Below, piece by piece: positions 49,081 through 60,251 of a stretch of 64,000 nucleotides of DNA. Position 1 is the first letter of the stretch. Each line of letters begins with the position of its first letter. The stretch is taken from NCBI GenBank assembly GCA_018242295.1, contig JAFECE010000008.1:1-64000 (forward strand). The letters run 5' to 3'. Source of the DNA: Pseudomonadota bacterium (GTDB lineage: Bacteria > Pseudomonadota > Alphaproteobacteria > Rhizobiales > Hyphomicrobiaceae). Position numbers and translations under genes: made by a program. The notes under the pieces are model-generated. The model made no database searches. It was given only the letters and a program-made list of their open reading frames with translations, and was not told the origin of the DNA.

Positions 49081-49700
49081 TGAAAGCCGAAGTCACCAGC
49101 CTCGAGTCCGGCAAAGCCGGCGACATTGAGCTTGCCGACGATATCTTCGGGCTTGAGGTCCGCAGCGATCTCATTCACCGCATGGTGCGCTATCAGACCC
49201 TGAAGCGCATGGCCGGGACGCATCACGCTCAGGACCGCTCGGAAGTCGCGGTCACGGGCAAGAAGATGTACAAGCAGAAGGGCACCGGCGGTGCTCGTCA
49301 CGGCGACAAGTCGGCTCCGCAGTTCCGCGGCGGCGGCAAGGCGTTCGGTCCGAAGCCGCGCTCGCATGCGATCGATATGCCGAAGAAGGTTCGCGCTCTG
49401 GCTCTCCGTCACGCGCTGTCCTCGAAGGCCAAGGCCGGCGAGATCGTCGTCATCGACAAGGCGACGTCGTCGGAAGGCAAGACGGCTGCGCTGAAGGCTC
49501 AGTTCGCCAAGCTCTCGCTCGTCAACGCGCTCATCATCGATGGTACCGAGCTCGAGCCGACGTTCGCACGCGCCGCTCGCAACATTCCGAACATCGACGT
49601 GCTTCCGGTTCAGGGCATCAACGTCTACGACATCCTTCGTCGTAAGAAGCTGGTTCTGACACGGGCCGCCGTCGCAGCGCTGGAGGCGCGCTTCAAATGA
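49080..49700 (+). CDS. rplD: 50S ribosomal protein L4
   Basis: The ATG at 49080 shares a base with the rplC stop (TGATG), giving 206 residues. The tunnel-lining extension is seen in [31 protein letters not shown]. In E. coli L4 represses the S10 operon through its leader; the leader here is too short to judge. It overlaps rplW by four bases. Confidence 0.98.
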   Translation: MKAEVTSLESGKAGDIELADDIFGLEVRSDLIHRMVRYQTLKRMAGTHHAQDRSEVAVTGKKMYKQKGTGGARHGDKSAPQFRGGGKAFGPKPRSHAIDMPKKVRALALRHALSSKAKAGEIVVIDKATSSEGKTAALKAQFAKLSLVNALIIDGTELEPTFARAARNIPNIDVLPVQGINVYDILRRKKLVLTRAAVAALEARFK

Positions 49701-49993
49701 CGAGCAAACGTTCCGCATACGACGTCATCGTCGCGCCGGTCATCACCGAGAAGGCGACGCTCGCCTCCGAGGCGAACCAGGTGATCTTCAAGGTCAAGCG
49801 TGACGCGACGAAGCCCGAGATCAAGTCGGCAGTCGAAGGCTTGTTCAAGGTCAAGGTGAAGGCCGTCAATACGATCGTCCGCAAGGGCAAGCAGAGAACG
49901 TTCAAGGGCGTCAAAGCGCTGTTGAGCGATACGAAGAGGGCCGTCATCACGCTCGAGGAAGGCCATTCCATCGACGTGACGACCGGGCTCTGA
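49697..49993 (+). CDS. rplW: 50S ribosomal protein L23
   Basis: A 98-residue tunnel-exit protein that docks SRP and trigger factor. [26 protein letters not shown] is the family start, and [25 protein letters not shown] follows. Its start overlaps the rplD stop (ATGA). Confidence 0.98.
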   Translation: MTSKRSAYDVIVAPVITEKATLASEANQVIFKVKRDATKPEIKSAVEGLFKVKVKAVNTIVRKGKQRTFKGVKALLSDTKRAVITLEEGHSIDVTTGL

Positions 49994-50005
49994 GGATAAC
50001 GCATC

Positions 50006-50830
50006 ATGGCGCTTAAGACATACAACCCGACTTCGCCCGGACGCCGCCACCTGATCCAGGTCGACCGTTCGATGCTTTGGAAGGGCGCTCCGCTCAAGAC
50101 GCTCGTCGAGGGCAAGACGAAGAGCGGTGGCCGCAACAGCGACGGCCGCATCACGTCACGCCATATCGGCGGCGGCGCGAAGCAGTCCTATCGCCGGATC
50201 GACTTCCGCCGCCGGAAGTTCGATGCGCCGGCGAGCGTGGAGCGCCTTGAGTACGATCCGAACCGGACCGCATTCATCGCTCTGATCAAGTATGAGGACG
50301 GCACCCAGGCCTACATCCTGGCGCCGCAGCGTCTGGCCGTTGGCGACAGCGTCGTCTCGGGACAGAAGGTCGACGTGAAGCCTGGCAACGCCATGCCGCT
50401 GTCGGCTATGCCGATCGGCACGATCGTGCACAACGTCGAGATGAAGCCCGGTAAGGGCGGTCAGGTCGCACGTTCGGCGGGCTCTTTCGTTCAGCTCGTC
50501 GGCCGCGACTCCGGTTACGCCGTGTTGCGCTTGAACTCGGGCGAGACGCGCAAGGTCAGCGCCGAATGCATGGCGACTGTCGGCGCGGTTTCGAACCCCG
50601 ACCACATGAACACCGTCACCGGCAAGGCTGGCCGCACGCGCTGGCAGGGTCGCCGTCCGACGGTTCGCTCGATTGCGATGAACCCGGTCGACCATCCGAA
50701 CGGCGGTCGTACGAAGGGCGGTAAGCACTGGGCGACGCCGTGGGGCAAGCCGACCAAGGGCTTCAAGACTCGCAAGAACAAGACGACCACGAAATACATC
50801 GTACGCTCGCGCCAAAAGGCGAAGAAGTAG
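50006..50830 (+). CDS. rplB: 50S ribosomal protein L2
   Basis: A 274-residue protein next to the peptidyl-transferase centre. [22 protein letters not shown] and the conserved C-terminal loop [23 protein letters not shown], with its essential His, are present. It follows rplW by 12 bases. Confidence 0.99.
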   Translation: MALKTYNPTSPGRRHLIQVDRSMLWKGAPLKTLVEGKTKSGGRNSDGRITSRHIGGGAKQSYRRIDFRRRKFDAPASVERLEYDPNRTAFIALIKYEDGTQAYILAPQRLAVGDSVVSGQKVDVKPGNAMPLSAMPIGTIVHNVEMKPGKGGQVARSAGSFVQLVGRDSGYAVLRLNSGETRKVSAECMATVGAVSNPDHMNTVTGKAGRTRWQGRRPTVRSIAMNPVDHPNGGRTKGGKHWATPWGKPTKGFKTRKNKTTTKYIVRSRQKAKK

Positions 50831-50853
50831 CGGCGAACTGAAGGAGATCGACT

Positions 50854-51132
50854 TTGACACGTTCAGTCTGGAAAGGTCCGTTCGTTGACGGCTACCTCCT
50901 TAAGAAGGCGGACAAGTCACGCGCATCGGGGCGCAATGAAGTAATCAAGATCTGGAGCCGTCGCTCCACGATCCTGCCCCAGTTCGTTGGACTGACCTTC
51001 GGCGTGCACAATGGCCAGAAGCATATCCCCGTCAACGTGACGGAAGACATGATCGGCCACAAGTTCGGTGAATTCGCTCCGACCCGTATTTTCCACGGGC
51101 ACGGCGGCGACAAGAAAGCGGTGAAGAAATAA
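50854..51132 (+). CDS. rpsS: 30S ribosomal protein S19
   Basis: A 92-residue protein that starts at TTG (50854), supported by AAGGAG seven bases upstream and by the exact family start [37 protein letters not shown] and the C-terminal tail are typical. Its stop shares a base with the rplV ATG. Confidence 0.97.
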   Translation: MTRSVWKGPFVDGYLLKKADKSRASGRNEVIKIWSRRSTILPQFVGLTFGVHNGQKHIPVNVTEDMIGHKFGEFAPTRIFHGHGGDKKAVKK

Positions 51133-51578
51133 TGGGCAAGCCAAGCCACGAGCGGCGCCTCCCTGACACCGAGGCCCAAGCAGTTGTCAAATCGCTGCGC
51201 ATTTCACCGCAGAAGCTCAACCTCGTCGCGGGCCTGATCCGTGGCAAGAAGGTCGACCAGGCTTTGGCCGTGCTCGAGTTCAGCGAGAAGCGCATCGCGG
51301 GCGATGTCCGTAAGTGCGTGATGAGCGCTGTTGCCAACGCCGAGAACAACCACTCGCTCGACGTCAACGATCTGATCGTTGCGGAAGCGTTTGTCGGCAA
51401 GAACCTGGTCATGAAACGCTTCCACGCTCGTGGCCGCGGCCGTGGCGCTTCTATCCTGAAGCCTTTCTCGCAGTTGACCGTCATCGTCCGTCAGGTCGAA
51501 GAGGAAAAGGCCGAGAAGAAGAAAGCCGCAAAGAAGCCCGCGAAGAAGTCCGCCGCGGCGGCCAAGGAGGCCAAGTAA
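51132..51578 (+). CDS. rplV: 50S ribosomal protein L22 with a lysine/alanine tail
   Basis: A 148-residue protein. The L22 body (residues 15-125) contains [21 protein letters not shown] and the tunnel beta-hairpin around [21 protein letters not shown]. An extra C-terminal tail of about 25 residues ([21 protein letters not shown]) resembles histone H1-like repeats and is longer than in E. coli (110 residues in total). It begins at the rpsS stop, and rpsC follows after one base. Confidence 0.97.
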   Translation: MGKPSHERRLPDTEAQAVVKSLRISPQKLNLVAGLIRGKKVDQALAVLEFSEKRIAGDVRKCVMSAVANAENNHSLDVNDLIVAEAFVGKNLVMKRFHARGRGRGASILKPFSQLTVIVRQVEEEKAEKKKAAKKPAKKSAAAAKEAK

Positions 51579-51579
51579 T

Positions 51580-52413
51580 ATGGGTCAAAAAGTCAATCCC
51601 GTCGGCCTCCGTCTCGGTATCAACCGGACCTGGGACAGCCGCTGGTTCGCTGCTCGCGGCGAATACGGCAAGCTGCTTCATGAGGACCGTGCGATCCGCG
51701 CTCACATCATGAAGGAGCAGCGCGAGGCCGGCATCTCGAAGGTCGTCATCGAGCGTCCGCACAAGAAGTGCCGCGTCACCGTCATGACGGCGCGCCCCGG
51801 CATTCTGATCGGCAAGAAGGGTGAGAAGATCGAGCGCCTCCGCGCTGACCTCGCAAAGCTGACGAGCTCGGAAGTTCATCTGAACATCCTCGAGATCCGC
51901 AAGCCCGAGATCGACGCGACGCTAATTGCCGAAGGCATCGCCCAGCAGCTCGAACGCCGCGTCGCGTTCCGCCGTGCCATGAAGCGTGCCGTTCAGTCGG
52001 CGCTCCGCCTCGGTGCAGTCGGCATTCGTATCAACGTCGCGGGCCGCCTGGGTGGCGCTGAAATCGCCCGTACCGAGTGGTATCGCGAAGGTCGCGTGCC
52101 GCTGCACACGCTGCGCGCCGACATCGACTTCGGTTACGGCGTTGCGCGTACGGCCTACGGCATCATCGGCATCAAAGTTTGGGTCTTCAAGGGCGAGATC
52201 ATCGAGCACGATCCGATGGCGTCCGACCGGAAGCTCACGGAAATGCAGGAAAGCGGTGCACCGCGCCCGCGTCGCGACGATGACCGTGGCGAGCGCCGTG
52301 ATCGTCGTCCGGGACGTGGCGGACGTGGTGGTGGACGTGGCCAGGGCGGTGGTGGCGGCGGCGGTAACGCGCCTGCGGCCTCGGATGCCGGCTCGTCGAC
52401 GCCAGAAGCGTAA
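51580..52413 (+). CDS. rpsC: 30S ribosomal protein S3 with an RG-rich tail
   Basis: A 277-residue protein, about 40 longer than E. coli S3. The KH domain shows [23 protein letters not shown] and the S3 C-terminal domain shows [16 protein letters not shown]-like and [12 protein letters not shown] segments. Residues 228-277 form a low-complexity tail with repeated arginine-glycine ([17 protein letters not shown]) ending in an acidic/alanine stretch. The mRNA-entry side of S3 faces solvent, so the tail could touch mRNA or partners. Confidence 0.97.
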   Translation: MGQKVNPVGLRLGINRTWDSRWFAARGEYGKLLHEDRAIRAHIMKEQREAGISKVVIERPHKKCRVTVMTARPGILIGKKGEKIERLRADLAKLTSSEVHLNILEIRKPEIDATLIAEGIAQQLERRVAFRRAMKRAVQSALRLGAVGIRINVAGRLGGAEIARTEWYREGRVPLHTLRADIDFGYGVARTAYGIIGIKVWVFKGEIIEHDPMASDRKLTEMQESGAPRPRRDDDRGERRDRRPGRGGRGGGRGQGGGGGGGNAPAASDAGSSTPEA

Positions 52414-52434
52414 GGATTCCAGAGGCAACTCATC

Positions 52435-52845
52435 ATGCTGCAACCGAAACGGACGAAGTTCCGCAAACAGTTTAAGGGCCGCATCCACGGCGCCGCCAAG
52501 TCGGGCACAACGCTCGCTTACGGCGAAGTGGGTCTCAAGGCCATGGAGCCGGAGCGCCTGTCGGCGCGCCAAATCGAAGCTGCTCGCCGCGCCATCGCCC
52601 GTCATACGAAGCGTGCCGGCCGCATGTGGCTGCGCATCTTTCCGGACGTGCCGGTGTCGAAGAAGCCGGCCGAGGTCCGCATGGGCTCTGGTAAGGGTTC
52701 GCCCGAGCTTTGGGTGGCACGCGTTAAGCCGGGTCGCATCATTTTTGAGCTCGGTGGTCTCAATCAGCAGGTGGCGAAGGAAGCGCTCATTCTCGGAGCC
52801 GCCAAACTTCCCATCAAGTGCCGCGTCGTTACGCGGATCGAATAG
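52435..52845 (+). CDS. rplP: 50S ribosomal protein L16
   Basis: A 136-residue protein near the A-site t[45 protein letters not shown] and [23 protein letters not shown] are family signatures. It lies between rpsC and rpmC as expected. Confidence 0.98.
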   Translation: MLQPKRTKFRKQFKGRIHGAAKSGTTLAYGEVGLKAMEPERLSARQIEAARRAIARHTKRAGRMWLRIFPDVPVSKKPAEVRMGSGKGSPELWVARVKPGRIIFELGGLNQQVAKEALILGAAKLPIKCRVVTRIE

Positions 52846-52862
52846 GCGAGGTGAGGATAGTC

Positions 52863-53069
52863 ATGGCCGACGATTTAAAGGGCATGTCGCTCGATCAGCT
52901 CGACGACCAGCTGGCGAAGCTCAAGAAAGAGCAGTTCAACCTGCGCTTTCAGCGGGCCTCGGGCCAACTTGAAAACACGGCGCGCATCCGGCTCGTCCGT
53001 CGAGATATCGCGCGCATTAAGACCGCAGCCGTTGCCCGGCGCGGTGGCAGCGTCAAAAAAGGCGCGTAA
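52863..53069 (+). CDS. rpmC: 50S ribosomal protein L29
   Basis: The ATG at 52863 ([17 protein letters not shown]) gives 68 residues of paired helices. [35 protein letters not shown] is the standard pattern. It precedes rpsQ by 14 bases. Confidence 0.97.
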   Translation: MADDLKGMSLDQLDDQLAKLKKEQFNLRFQRASGQLENTARIRLVRRDIARIKTAAVARRGGSVKKGA

Positions 53070-53083
53070 GGGAGAACGAGAAT

Positions 53084-53314
53084 ATGCCGAAGCGCGTGCT
53101 GCAGGGTGTCGTGGTATCCGACAAGAACGACAAGACGATCGTCGTTCAGGTTGAGCGTCGCTACACCCATCCGCTGCTGAAGAAGACTGTGCGTCGTACG
53201 AAGAAGTACCACGCGCACGACGAAAAGAATTCGTTCAAGGTTGGCGACCAGGTCTCGATTGAAGAGACCCGGCCGATTTCCAAGAACAAACGTTGGATTG
53301 CAATAGCGTCTTGA
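53084..53314 (+). CDS. rpsQ: 30S ribosomal protein S17
   Basis: A 76-residue OB-fold protein: [31 protein letters not shown] and [15 protein letters not shown] are typical. A 163-bp gap follows before rplN, so a promoter or processing site for the spc part may lie there. Confidence 0.97.
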   Translation: MPKRVLQGVVVSDKNDKTIVVQVERRYTHPLLKKTVRRTKKYHAHDEKNSFKVGDQVSIEETRPISKNKRWIAIAS

Positions 53315-53477
53315 GGTTATAAGCCTCGATTCGCGAGATGCGATCGAACGCCGGGAGCCGCCTTTCGAGCCGTCGGAGAGTTGGGAGTTATCCCAAGACC
53401 CCGCGAGCCAGATTGGCAAATGTAGAGATGGGCATCGAGAGCACGACTCTTGAAGCCATGAAAGAAGGAACGCCGCG

Positions 53478-53846
53478 ATGATCCAGATGGAGAGCAATCT
53501 CGACGTCGCCGACAACTCGGGCGCGCGCCGCGTTCAGTGCATCAAGGTGCTGGGCGGCTCGAAGCGCAAGTACGCGACGGTGGGTGACACCATCGTCGTC
53601 TCCGTCAAGGAGGCGATCCCGAAGGGACGCGTCAAGAAGGGTCAGGTGATGAAGGCCGTCATCGTCCGCGTCGCGAAGGGTATCCGCCGCGCCGATGGCT
53701 CGCTGATCCGCTTCGATCGCAACGCCGCTGTGCTGATCAACGCGAACGGCGAACCGGTTGGCACGCGTATTTTCGGACCTGTGACGCGTGAACTTCGCGC
53801 CAAGAACCATATGAAGATCGTATCGCTCGCGCCGGAGGTTCTCTGA
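53478..53846 (+). CDS. rplN: 50S ribosomal protein L14
   Basis: A 122-residue barrel protein starting [27 protein letters not shown] and ending [22 protein letters not shown]. It is the first gene of the spc part. Its stop shares a base with the rplX ATG. Confidence 0.98.
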   Translation: MIQMESNLDVADNSGARRVQCIKVLGGSKRKYATVGDTIVVSVKEAIPKGRVKKGQVMKAVIVRVAKGIRRADGSLIRFDRNAAVLINANGEPVGTRIFGPVTRELRAKNHMKIVSLAPEVL

Positions 53847-54172
53847 TGTCGGCATTTAAAATCAAGAAGGGCGACAAGGTCGTCGTTCTCGCCGGCCGCG
53901 ACAAGGGCAAGCGGGGCGAAGTGATCGAAATCCGCCCGAAGGAGCACCGCGCGCTCGTCCGCGGCGTCAACATGGTGCGCCGTCATCAGCGCCAGTCGGC
54001 GTCGCAGGAAGGCGGCATCATTTCCAAGGAAGGTCCGATCGACCTCTCGAACCTCGCGATCGAGGATCCGAAGGACGGCAAGCCGTCCCGCGTCGGCTTC
54101 AAGGTCCTTGAAGACGGCAAGAAGGTCCGCATCGCAAAGCGCTCGGGCGAGCAGATCCCGGAGAAGAACTAG
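53846..54172 (+). CDS. rplX: 50S ribosomal protein L24
   Basis: A 108-residue assembly-initiator protein. The KOW motif is seen in [24 protein letters not shown], followed by [12 protein letters not shown] and [22 protein letters not shown]. It overlaps rplN by one base and precedes rplE by three. Confidence 0.98.
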   Translation: MSAFKIKKGDKVVVLAGRDKGKRGEVIEIRPKEHRALVRGVNMVRRHQRQSASQEGGIISKEGPIDLSNLAIEDPKDGKPSRVGFKVLEDGKKVRIAKRSGEQIPEKN

Positions 54173-54175
54173 GCC

Positions 54176-54859
54176 ATGGCTAAAGACACAGCAAAAGGCG
54201 CCAAGCCTCAGGGCGGCTCACCGCAGGGTGCTGGCGAAACCAAGAAGGCGCGCGCCGACAAGAAGGCCGCAGCATCTGCAGCTCCGCGCGAGCCCGCAGC
54301 TCCGCGCCCGGCCGATTACAAGCCGCGCCTCAAGTCGCATTACGAGAAGGTCGTCCGCGCCGCTCTCAAAGAGAAGTTCGGCTATGCGAACGTGATGCAG
54401 ATCCCGCGTATCGAGAAGATCGTGATCAACATGGGCGTCGGCGAAGCCGTCAACGACCGCAAGAAAGTCGACGTCGCTGCAGGCGATCTCGCTTTGATCG
54501 CCGGTCAGAAGCCGGTCATCACGCGGGCCCGCAAGGCCATCGCGACCTATAAGGTTCGCGAAGGCATGGCGATCGGAGCCAAGGTCACGCTTCGCGGCGA
54601 CCGCATGTACGAATTTCTGGACCGGTTCGTGACGATCGCACTGCCGCGCGTGAAGGACTTCCGCGGCCTGAACCCGAAGAGCTTCGACGGCCGTGGCAAC
54701 TATGCGACCGGCCTCAAGGAGCACCTTGTGTTCCCCGAGATCGACTACGACAAGGTCGACAACGTATTGGGCCTCGATGTGATCGTTTGCACGTCGGCCA
54801 GAACCGATGACGAAGCCCGTGAATTGCTCAAGGGCTTTAACTTCCCGTTCCGTAGCTAG
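54176..54859 (+). CDS. rplE: 50S ribosomal protein L5 with an N-terminal extension
   Basis: A 227-residue protein; L5 is usually about 180. The normal body starts near residue 47 ([32 protein letters not shown]). The first 46 residues are a low-complexity Ala/Lys/Pro/Gly segment. A later start inside the extension has no Met until the body, and the ATG at 54176 sits three bases after rplX, so the extension appears real. L5 contacts 5S rRNA and the P-site tRNA. Confidence 0.96.
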   Translation: MAKDTAKGAKPQGGSPQGAGETKKARADKKAAASAAPREPAAPRPADYKPRLKSHYEKVVRAALKEKFGYANVMQIPRIEKIVINMGVGEAVNDRKKVDVAAGDLALIAGQKPVITRARKAIATYKVREGMAIGAKVTLRGDRMYEFLDRFVTIALPRVKDFRGLNPKSFDGRGNYATGLKEHLVFPEIDYDKVDNVLGLDVIVCTSARTDDEARELLKGFNFPFRS

Positions 54860-54900
54860 AGGACCTCGGCAGACGCCGAAAGGCCTTTGGAGGAGATGAA

Positions 54901-55206
54901 ATGGCTAAGACCAGTTCGATTGAGAAAAATAACCGTCGCCGCAAGATGACGGCCGAGCAGGCTCCGAAGCGCAAGCGCCTGAAGCTGCTTGCCAAGGACA
55001 AGACGAAGACGCCGGAAGAGCGTTTCGCCGCTCGCCTGAAGCTTGCCGAAATGCCGCGTAACGGCTCGAAGGTTCGCATCCGCAATCGTTGCGAGATCAC
55101 CGGCCGTCCGCGCGGCAACTACCGCAAGCTCAAGATGTGCCGCAACCAGCTCCGTGAGCTGGCGAGCCAGGGGCGCATCCCGGGCATGGTCAAGGCGAGC
55201 TGGTAA
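54901..55206 (+). CDS. rpsN: 30S ribosomal protein S14 (zinc-independent form)
   Basis: A 101-residue S14 of the long form without the CxxC zinc pairs. [45 protein letters not shown] and GMVKASW are typical. GGAG lies just upstream. Confidence 0.98.
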   Translation: MAKTSSIEKNNRRRKMTAEQAPKRKRLKLLAKDKTKTPEERFAARLKLAEMPRNGSKVRIRNRCEITGRPRGNYRKLKMCRNQLRELASQGRIPGMVKASW

Positions 55207-55218
55207 GAGGAAGCATCA

Positions 55219-55617
55219 ATGTCCGTGAATGATCCGTTGGGCGATATGCTGACCCGCATCCGGAACGCTCAGTTGCGTCGCCGGCCGAAGGTCGCCACCC
55301 CTGCTTCTAGCCTCCGCGCCCGCGTCCTCGACGTGCTCGCCGAGGAAGGCTATATCCGCGGCTACAGCCGCGTCGAATTGAAGGGCGAACTGCCTCAGTT
55401 CGAGATCGAGCTCAAGTATTACAATGGCCAGCCGGCCATCCGTGAGATCGAGCGCATCTCGAAGCCCGGCCGTCGCGTCTATTCGGCGGTAAAGGGAATT
55501 CCAGTCGTCGCCAACGGCCTCGGTGTCGCGATCCTGTCCACGCCGAAGGGCGTCATGTCGGACTCGAAGGCGCGCGAAGCCAACGTCGGCGGCGAAGTCA
55601 TCTGCAACGTATTCTAA
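55219..55617 (+). CDS. rpsH: 30S ribosomal protein S8
   Basis: A 132-residue protein: [21 protein letters not shown] at the start and [26 protein letters not shown] at the end. In E. coli S8 represses the spc operon by binding near rplE; whether that holds here is not shown. Confidence 0.98.
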   Translation: MSVNDPLGDMLTRIRNAQLRRRPKVATPASSLRARVLDVLAEEGYIRGYSRVELKGELPQFEIELKYYNGQPAIREIERISKPGRRVYSAVKGIPVVANGLGVAILSTPKGVMSDSKAREANVGGEVICNVF

Positions 55618-55659
55618 GGCTGGGGCTTCGGCCTCGGCGAAACAAGGTTTGAAGAAGCC

Positions 55660-56202
55660 ATGTCGCGCATCGGTAAGAAACCCGTTCCGGTCCCGTCGAA
55701 CGTGACGGCGACGATCGCCGGTCAGACCGTCAAGATGAAGGGTCCGAAGGGCGAGCTCGCCTTCACGGTTCCCGACGCCTTGAAGGTTCAGCGGACGGAC
55801 GAAGGCATCGACGTCAGCCTTCTCGAAGACACGAAGCTTGCTCGCTCCGAGTGGGGAATGTCGCGGACTCAGATCGCGAACCTCATCAAGGGCGTGACCG
55901 AAGGCTACAGCCAGGATCTCGAGATCCACGGCGTCGGCTTCAAGGCGTCGATGAAGGGCAAGGATACGCTGACGCTTTCCGTCGGCTACAGCCACGACGT
56001 CGTACTGAAGATCCCGGCGGGCGTGGACGTCAAGGTCGGCGGCGCAAAGAGCGAACTGGTGTCGGTCTCCGGCATCGACAAGCAGGCGGTCGGCCAGGTG
56101 GCATCCGTCATCCGTGCCTCTCGCAAGCCGGAGCCCTATCAGGGCAAGGGCGTGCGCTATAAGGGCGAATACATCCTCCGCAAGGAAGGCAAGAAGAAGT
56201 AG
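55660..56202 (+). CDS. rplF: 50S ribosomal protein L6
   Basis: A 180-residue protein of two similar domains. [15 protein letters not shown] begins it, and the RNA-binding [23 protein letters not shown] ends it. It follows rpsH by 42 bases. Confidence 0.98.
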   Translation: MSRIGKKPVPVPSNVTATIAGQTVKMKGPKGELAFTVPDALKVQRTDEGIDVSLLEDTKLARSEWGMSRTQIANLIKGVTEGYSQDLEIHGVGFKASMKGKDTLTLSVGYSHDVVLKIPAGVDVKVGGAKSELVSVSGIDKQAVGQVASVIRASRKPEPYQGKGVRYKGEYILRKEGKKK

Positions 56203-56213
56203 GACCGGCACCG

Positions 56214-56576
56214 ATGGCCAACAGCAATCAGAAATTTACGAACCGCAAGGCGCGTGTTCGTCGAAGCCTCAAGGCCGCCGCGAATGGCCGCCCCCGGCTT
56301 TCCATTCACCGCTCGTCGGAGAATATCTACGCGCAGGTGATCGACGACGTGAAGGGCGTAACGCTCGCATCGGCTTCGACGCTCGAGAAGGACGTCAAGG
56401 GCTCGCTGAAGACGGGTGCCGACAAGGCGGCAGCCGCTGCCATCGGCAAGCTCGTCGCCGAGCGCGCCGTCAAGGCTGGCGTCACCGAGGTCGTCTTCGA
56501 CCGCGGCGGCTTTCTGTTTCATGGGCGCGTCAAGGCGCTCGCCGATGCCGCCCGCGAGGGCGGACTGAAGTTTTAA
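56214..56576 (+). CDS. rplR: 50S ribosomal protein L18
   Basis: A 120-residue 5S-rRNA-binding protein with [31 protein letters not shown] and the C-terminal [25 protein letters not shown]. Confidence 0.98.
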   Translation: MANSNQKFTNRKARVRRSLKAAANGRPRLSIHRSSENIYAQVIDDVKGVTLASASTLEKDVKGSLKTGADKAAAAAIGKLVAERAVKAGVTEVVFDRGGFLFHGRVKALADAAREGGLKF

Positions 56577-56600
56577 GAGATACCCGAGAGGAACCGAAAC

Positions 56601-57176
56601 GTGGCACGTGGACCCCAGAGAGACCGTGGCAGAGATCGCGAGGAGCGCGACAGCGAGTTTTCCGATAAGCTCGTTCACATCAATCGCGTCGCCAAGGTCG
56701 TCAAGGGCGGTAAGCGCTTCGGCTTTGCTGCGCTCGTCGTCGTCGGCGACTTGAAAGGCCGCGTCGGCTTCGGCCACGGCAAGGCCCGTGAGGTTCCGGA
56801 GGCGATCCGCAAGGCGACCGAAGGTGCAAAGCGCAACCTTCTCCGTGTGCCGCTTCGCGACGCGCGCACGCTTCATCACGATAGCGTCGGCCGTCACGGC
56901 GCCGGCAAGGTGATCCTGCGCTCGGCTCCGGCCGGTACCGGCATCATCGCAGGCGGCGCGATGCGCGCCGTTTTCGAGATGGTCGGCGTGCACGACATCG
57001 TTGCGAAGTCGATGGGCTCGACGAACCCCTATAACGTCGTCCGCGCGACGTTCGATGCGCTCAAGGCGCAGGAAAATCCGCGCGGCGTCGCAGCGCGCCG
57101 CAACAAGAAGGTTTCCGACATCGTGTCGCGTCGTCGCGACGGCTCGGCCGCTGCCGAGGCTGGTGCGGACGTCTGA
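56601..57176 (+). CDS. rpsE: 30S ribosomal protein S5
   Basis: A 191-residue protein with a GTG start at 56601. [31 protein letters not shown] is the decoding-site domain, followed by [17 protein letters not shown] and [15 protein letters not shown]. The first 20 residues are an arginine-rich extension. Confidence 0.98.
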   Translation: MARGPQRDRGRDREERDSEFSDKLVHINRVAKVVKGGKRFGFAALVVVGDLKGRVGFGHGKAREVPEAIRKATEGAKRNLLRVPLRDARTLHHDSVGRHGAGKVILRSAPAGTGIIAGGAMRAVFEMVGVHDIVAKSMGSTNPYNVVRATFDALKAQENPRGVAARRNKKVSDIVSRRRDGSAAAEAGADV

Positions 57177-57237
57177 AGCAAATAACGGAAGCGCTGCAGC
57201 AAATCTGCCGCTTCACAAAGGGACCTGAGGTTACGAT

Positions 57238-57429
57238 ATGGCGACGAAGAAGACGATCACGCTGAAGCAGGTGCGGAGCGCCAACCGGCGCCCCGAGCGG
57301 CAGGCCGACACGCTGATCGGCCTCGGGCTGAACAAGATCGGTCGCACCTCGACGGTTGAAGACACGCCGGCTGTTCGCGGCATGCTGAAAAAAGTTCAGC
57401 ACCTCGTTCAGGTCGAAGAAGGGAAATAA
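57238..57429 (+). CDS. rpmD: 50S ribosomal protein L30
   Basis: A 63-residue protein: [43 protein letters not shown] covers the whole fold. It precedes rplO by five bases. Confidence 0.97.
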   Translation: MATKKTITLKQVRSANRRPERQADTLIGLGLNKIGRTSTVEDTPAVRGMLKKVQHLVQVEEGK

Positions 57430-57434
57430 CGGTT

Positions 57435-57989
57435 ATGCGGCTCAACGGTATTAAGGACAACCCAGGCGCCAAGAAGACGCGCGTCCGCATCGGTCGCGGT
57501 ATCGGCTCGGGACTGGGCAAAATGGGCGGCCGCGGCGGCAAGGGCCAGACGGCTCGTACCGGCGTCGCGATCGGCGGCTTCGAAGGCGGTCAGATGCCCT
57601 TGCATCGCCGTCTGCCGAAGCGCGGCTTCAACAAGTGGCGCCCTGAGCATTTCAACGAGATCAACATCGGCTCGCTGCAGCAGGCGATCGAGGACAAGCG
57701 TCTCGACGGCTCGAAGCCTGTCGATCTGGCGTCCCTGATTGAAGCTGGCATCGTGCGCCGCGCGAAGGACGGTCTTCGTCTCCTCGCCGACGGTGAGATC
57801 AAGGCCAAGATCTCGATCACGGTCAACCACGCCTCCGCAAAGGCAAAGGCAGCGATCGAAAAGGCTGGCGGCACCGTCACCGTGATCGAGCGTAAGATCC
57901 TCGCCGCGGACGAAGAGAAGCGCAAGAAATCGGCTGACAAGAAGGCCGCCCGTGGCAAGAAGCCCGGCGCTGCGAAGTCGGAGGAATAA
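57435..57989 (+). CDS. rplO: 50S ribosomal protein L15
   Basis: A 184-residue protein, longer than E. coli L15 (144) because of a Lys-rich C-terminal tail (about residues 150-184, KKSADKKAARGKKPGAAKSEE). The glycine-rich N-terminal segment RIGRGIGSGLGKMGGRGGKGQTAR is typical. A 136-bp gap separates it from secY. Confidence 0.98.
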   Translation: MRLNGIKDNPGAKKTRVRIGRGIGSGLGKMGGRGGKGQTARTGVAIGGFEGGQMPLHRRLPKRGFNKWRPEHFNEINIGSLQQAIEDKRLDGSKPVDLASLIEAGIVRRAKDGLRLLADGEIKAKISITVNHASAKAKAAIEKAGGTVTVIERKILAADEEKRKKSADKKAARGKKPGAAKSEE

Positions 57990-58125
57990 CGCGGACGCGC
58001 GATTTGGCCTGGGGGACCAGCCTGATTGAGCGTTCGAGGCCGGAAGGCGCCGGAAACGGCGCTATCCGGGCCCAAGTTGCGACGACGCCACTTGGCAGGG
58101 TCGCAACGGTTAGGAGAAGAGACCA

Positions 58126-59469
58126 ATGGTTTCCGCTGCTGAGCAGCTTGCTTCGAATCTGAACTTCAGCGCCTTCGCCAAGGCGGAGGATTTGAAGCGG
58201 CGCCTGTGGTTCACGCTTGGCGCACTGATCGTTTTCCGGCTCGGCACGTTCATCCCGCTGCCGGGCATCAACCCGGCTGCATTCGCTGAAACGTTCAAAC
58301 ACCAGGCCGGCGGCATCCTGGGCATGTTCAACATGTTCTCGGGCGGCGCACTCGAGCGTCTCGCGATCTTCTCGCTGAACATCATGCCGTACATCTCGGC
58401 GTCGATCATCATGCAGCTGATGAGCTCGATTTCGCCGAAACTCGAAGCCCTGAAGAAGGAAGGCGAGGCCGGTCGTAAGCAGATCAACCAGTACACGCGG
58501 TATCTGACGGTCATTCTCGCAGCGCTGCAGGCCTATGGCATCGCCGTTGGCCTTGAAGGCTCGCGCAACGCGGCCGGCGCCGTGGTTCTGGACCCGGGCA
58601 TGTTCTTCCGCATGACGACGGTGATTACCCTCGTCGGCGGCACCGTTTTCCTGATGTGGCTCGGCGAGCAGATCACGCAGCGCGGCGTCGGTAACGGCAC
58701 GTCGCTGATCATCTTCGCCGGTATCGTCGCGGGACTGCCGAACGCGCTCGTACAACTCTTCGAGCTGTCGCGCACTGGCTCGATCTCGCCCGGCATTCTA
58801 GTGTTCTTCCTGGTGCTGGCTCTGGCTGTCGTCGCCGCAATCGTGTTCTTCGAGCGCGCCCAAAGGCGTCTGTTGGTCCAGTATCCAAAGCGGCAGGTCG
58901 GGAACAAGATGTTCCAGGGCGAAGCTTCGCATCTGCCGCTGAAACTCAACTCTTCAGGCGTCATTCCGCCGATCTTCGCGTCCTCGCTGCTGCTGTTGCC
59001 GATCACGGTTGCGCAGTTCACGGCAGGGCAGGGCCCGGAATGGCTCAACGAGGCAGTCGCGGCGCTTGGCTCGGGCCAGCCGCTGCACATGCTCGTTTAT
59101 TCGTTGCTGATCCTGTTCTTCGCGTTCTTCTACACCGCGGTCGTGATCAACCCGAAGGAAACCGCGGATAACCTTCGCAAGTACGGCGGCTTCCTTCCCG
59201 GTATCCGCCCTGGCGAGAAGACGGCCGAATATATCGACTATGTCTTGACCCGCATCACTGTCGTCGGCGCCCTTTATCTGGCAGCGGTCTGCGTCCTTCC
59301 CGAGATCCTGACGTCGTATGCCGGCATTCCGCTCTATTTCGGCGGCACCTCGCTGCTCATCGCCGTCAGCGTCACGATGGACACCGTCGCCCAGATCCAG
59401 AGCCACCTCATCGCTCAGCAGTATGAGGGCTTAATCAAGAAGGCCAAACTCCGCGGGGCCCGGAGATGA
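58126..59469 (+). CDS. secY: Preprotein translocase subunit SecY
   Basis: A 447-residue channel protein with ten transmembrane helices. The plug and early helices include [18 protein letters not shown] and [31 protein letters not shown]; the cytosolic loops contain [12 protein letters not shown] and a conserved [11 protein letters not shown]. It overlaps adk by four bases. Confidence 0.99.
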   Translation: MVSAAEQLASNLNFSAFAKAEDLKRRLWFTLGALIVFRLGTFIPLPGINPAAFAETFKHQAGGILGMFNMFSGGALERLAIFSLNIMPYISASIIMQLMSSISPKLEALKKEGEAGRKQINQYTRYLTVILAALQAYGIAVGLEGSRNAAGAVVLDPGMFFRMTTVITLVGGTVFLMWLGEQITQRGVGNGTSLIIFAGIVAGLPNALVQLFELSRTGSISPGILVFFLVLALAVVAAIVFFERAQRRLLVQYPKRQVGNKMFQGEASHLPLKLNSSGVIPPIFASSLLLLPITVAQFTAGQGPEWLNEAVAALGSGQPLHMLVYSLLILFFAFFYTAVVINPKETADNLRKYGGFLPGIRPGEKTAEYIDYVLTRITVVGALYLAAVCVLPEILTSYAGIPLYFGGTSLLIAVSVTMDTVAQIQSHLIAQQYEGLIKKAKLRGARR

Positions 59470-60059
59470 TCCTGATACTGCTTGGGCCGCCAGGAGCGGG
59501 CAAGGGTACCCAGTCTCAGCTGATCTCCGAGCGCCTCGGGCTGCCGCAACTTTCGACCGGCGACATGCTGCGCGCCGCCGTCAAGGCAGGCACGCCGGTT
59601 GGTCTCAAGGCGAAGAAAATCATGGAGGCGGGCAGCCTCGTCAGCGACGAGGTCGTCATCGGCATCATCGCCGACCGCATTTCGGAGCCCGACTGCGCCA
59701 AGGGGTTCATCCTCGACGGGTTTCCGCGCACGCTGGCCCAGGCCGATGCCCTGGACGAGCTGCTGAAATCCAAGGGCCGCCATCTCGATGTCGTCGTCGA
59801 GCTTAAGGTCGACGATACGAAGCTGATCGAGCGGATCGAATGCCGCGCCCGCGAGACGCTCGCGGCCGGCGGCACGGTCCGCGCCGATGACAACGCCGAA
59901 GCACTGAAAACGCGCCTGATCGCCTACTATCGCGAAACGGCGCCGCTCATTGGTTATTACTACGCCCACCGGCTGCTCAAATCGGTGGACGGCATGATGC
60001 CCATTCCGGAGGTGAGCCGCCAAATCGGTGAACTTCTGGACCAATTCCAGCATGCGTGA
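59466..60059 (+). CDS. adk: Adenylate kinase (short-LID form)
   Basis: A 197-residue kinase. The P-loop is [12 protein letters not shown], the AMP-binding region [17 protein letters not shown], and [12 protein letters not shown] follows. The LID is short, running straight from [10 protein letters not shown] to [25 protein letters not shown], without the roughly 30-residue insert of E. coli Adk. Such short forms are usual in this group. It is coupled to secY. Confidence 0.98.
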   Translation: MILILLGPPGAGKGTQSQLISERLGLPQLSTGDMLRAAVKAGTPVGLKAKKIMEAGSLVSDEVVIGIIADRISEPDCAKGFILDGFPRTLAQADALDELLKSKGRHLDVVVELKVDDTKLIERIECRARETLAAGGTVRADDNAEALKTRLIAYYRETAPLIGYYYAHRLLKSVDGMMPIPEVSRQIGELLDQFQHA

Positions 60060-60251
60060 CACAAAGAAGCACGGATTGACGGAAGGGATGACCCGCGGTA
60101 GAACACACAACTTTCTTTTAGGGCTCAACTTGATCCGGACCAGGGCACGAAACCCCGGTACTGCGGTCGTTGTGCCTATTTGCACTTGAGAATCAACAAG
60201 ATCGCATCGTTATTCGGCTCGAGATTTAAAGTTTAAAGGCAGGAGACTGAA

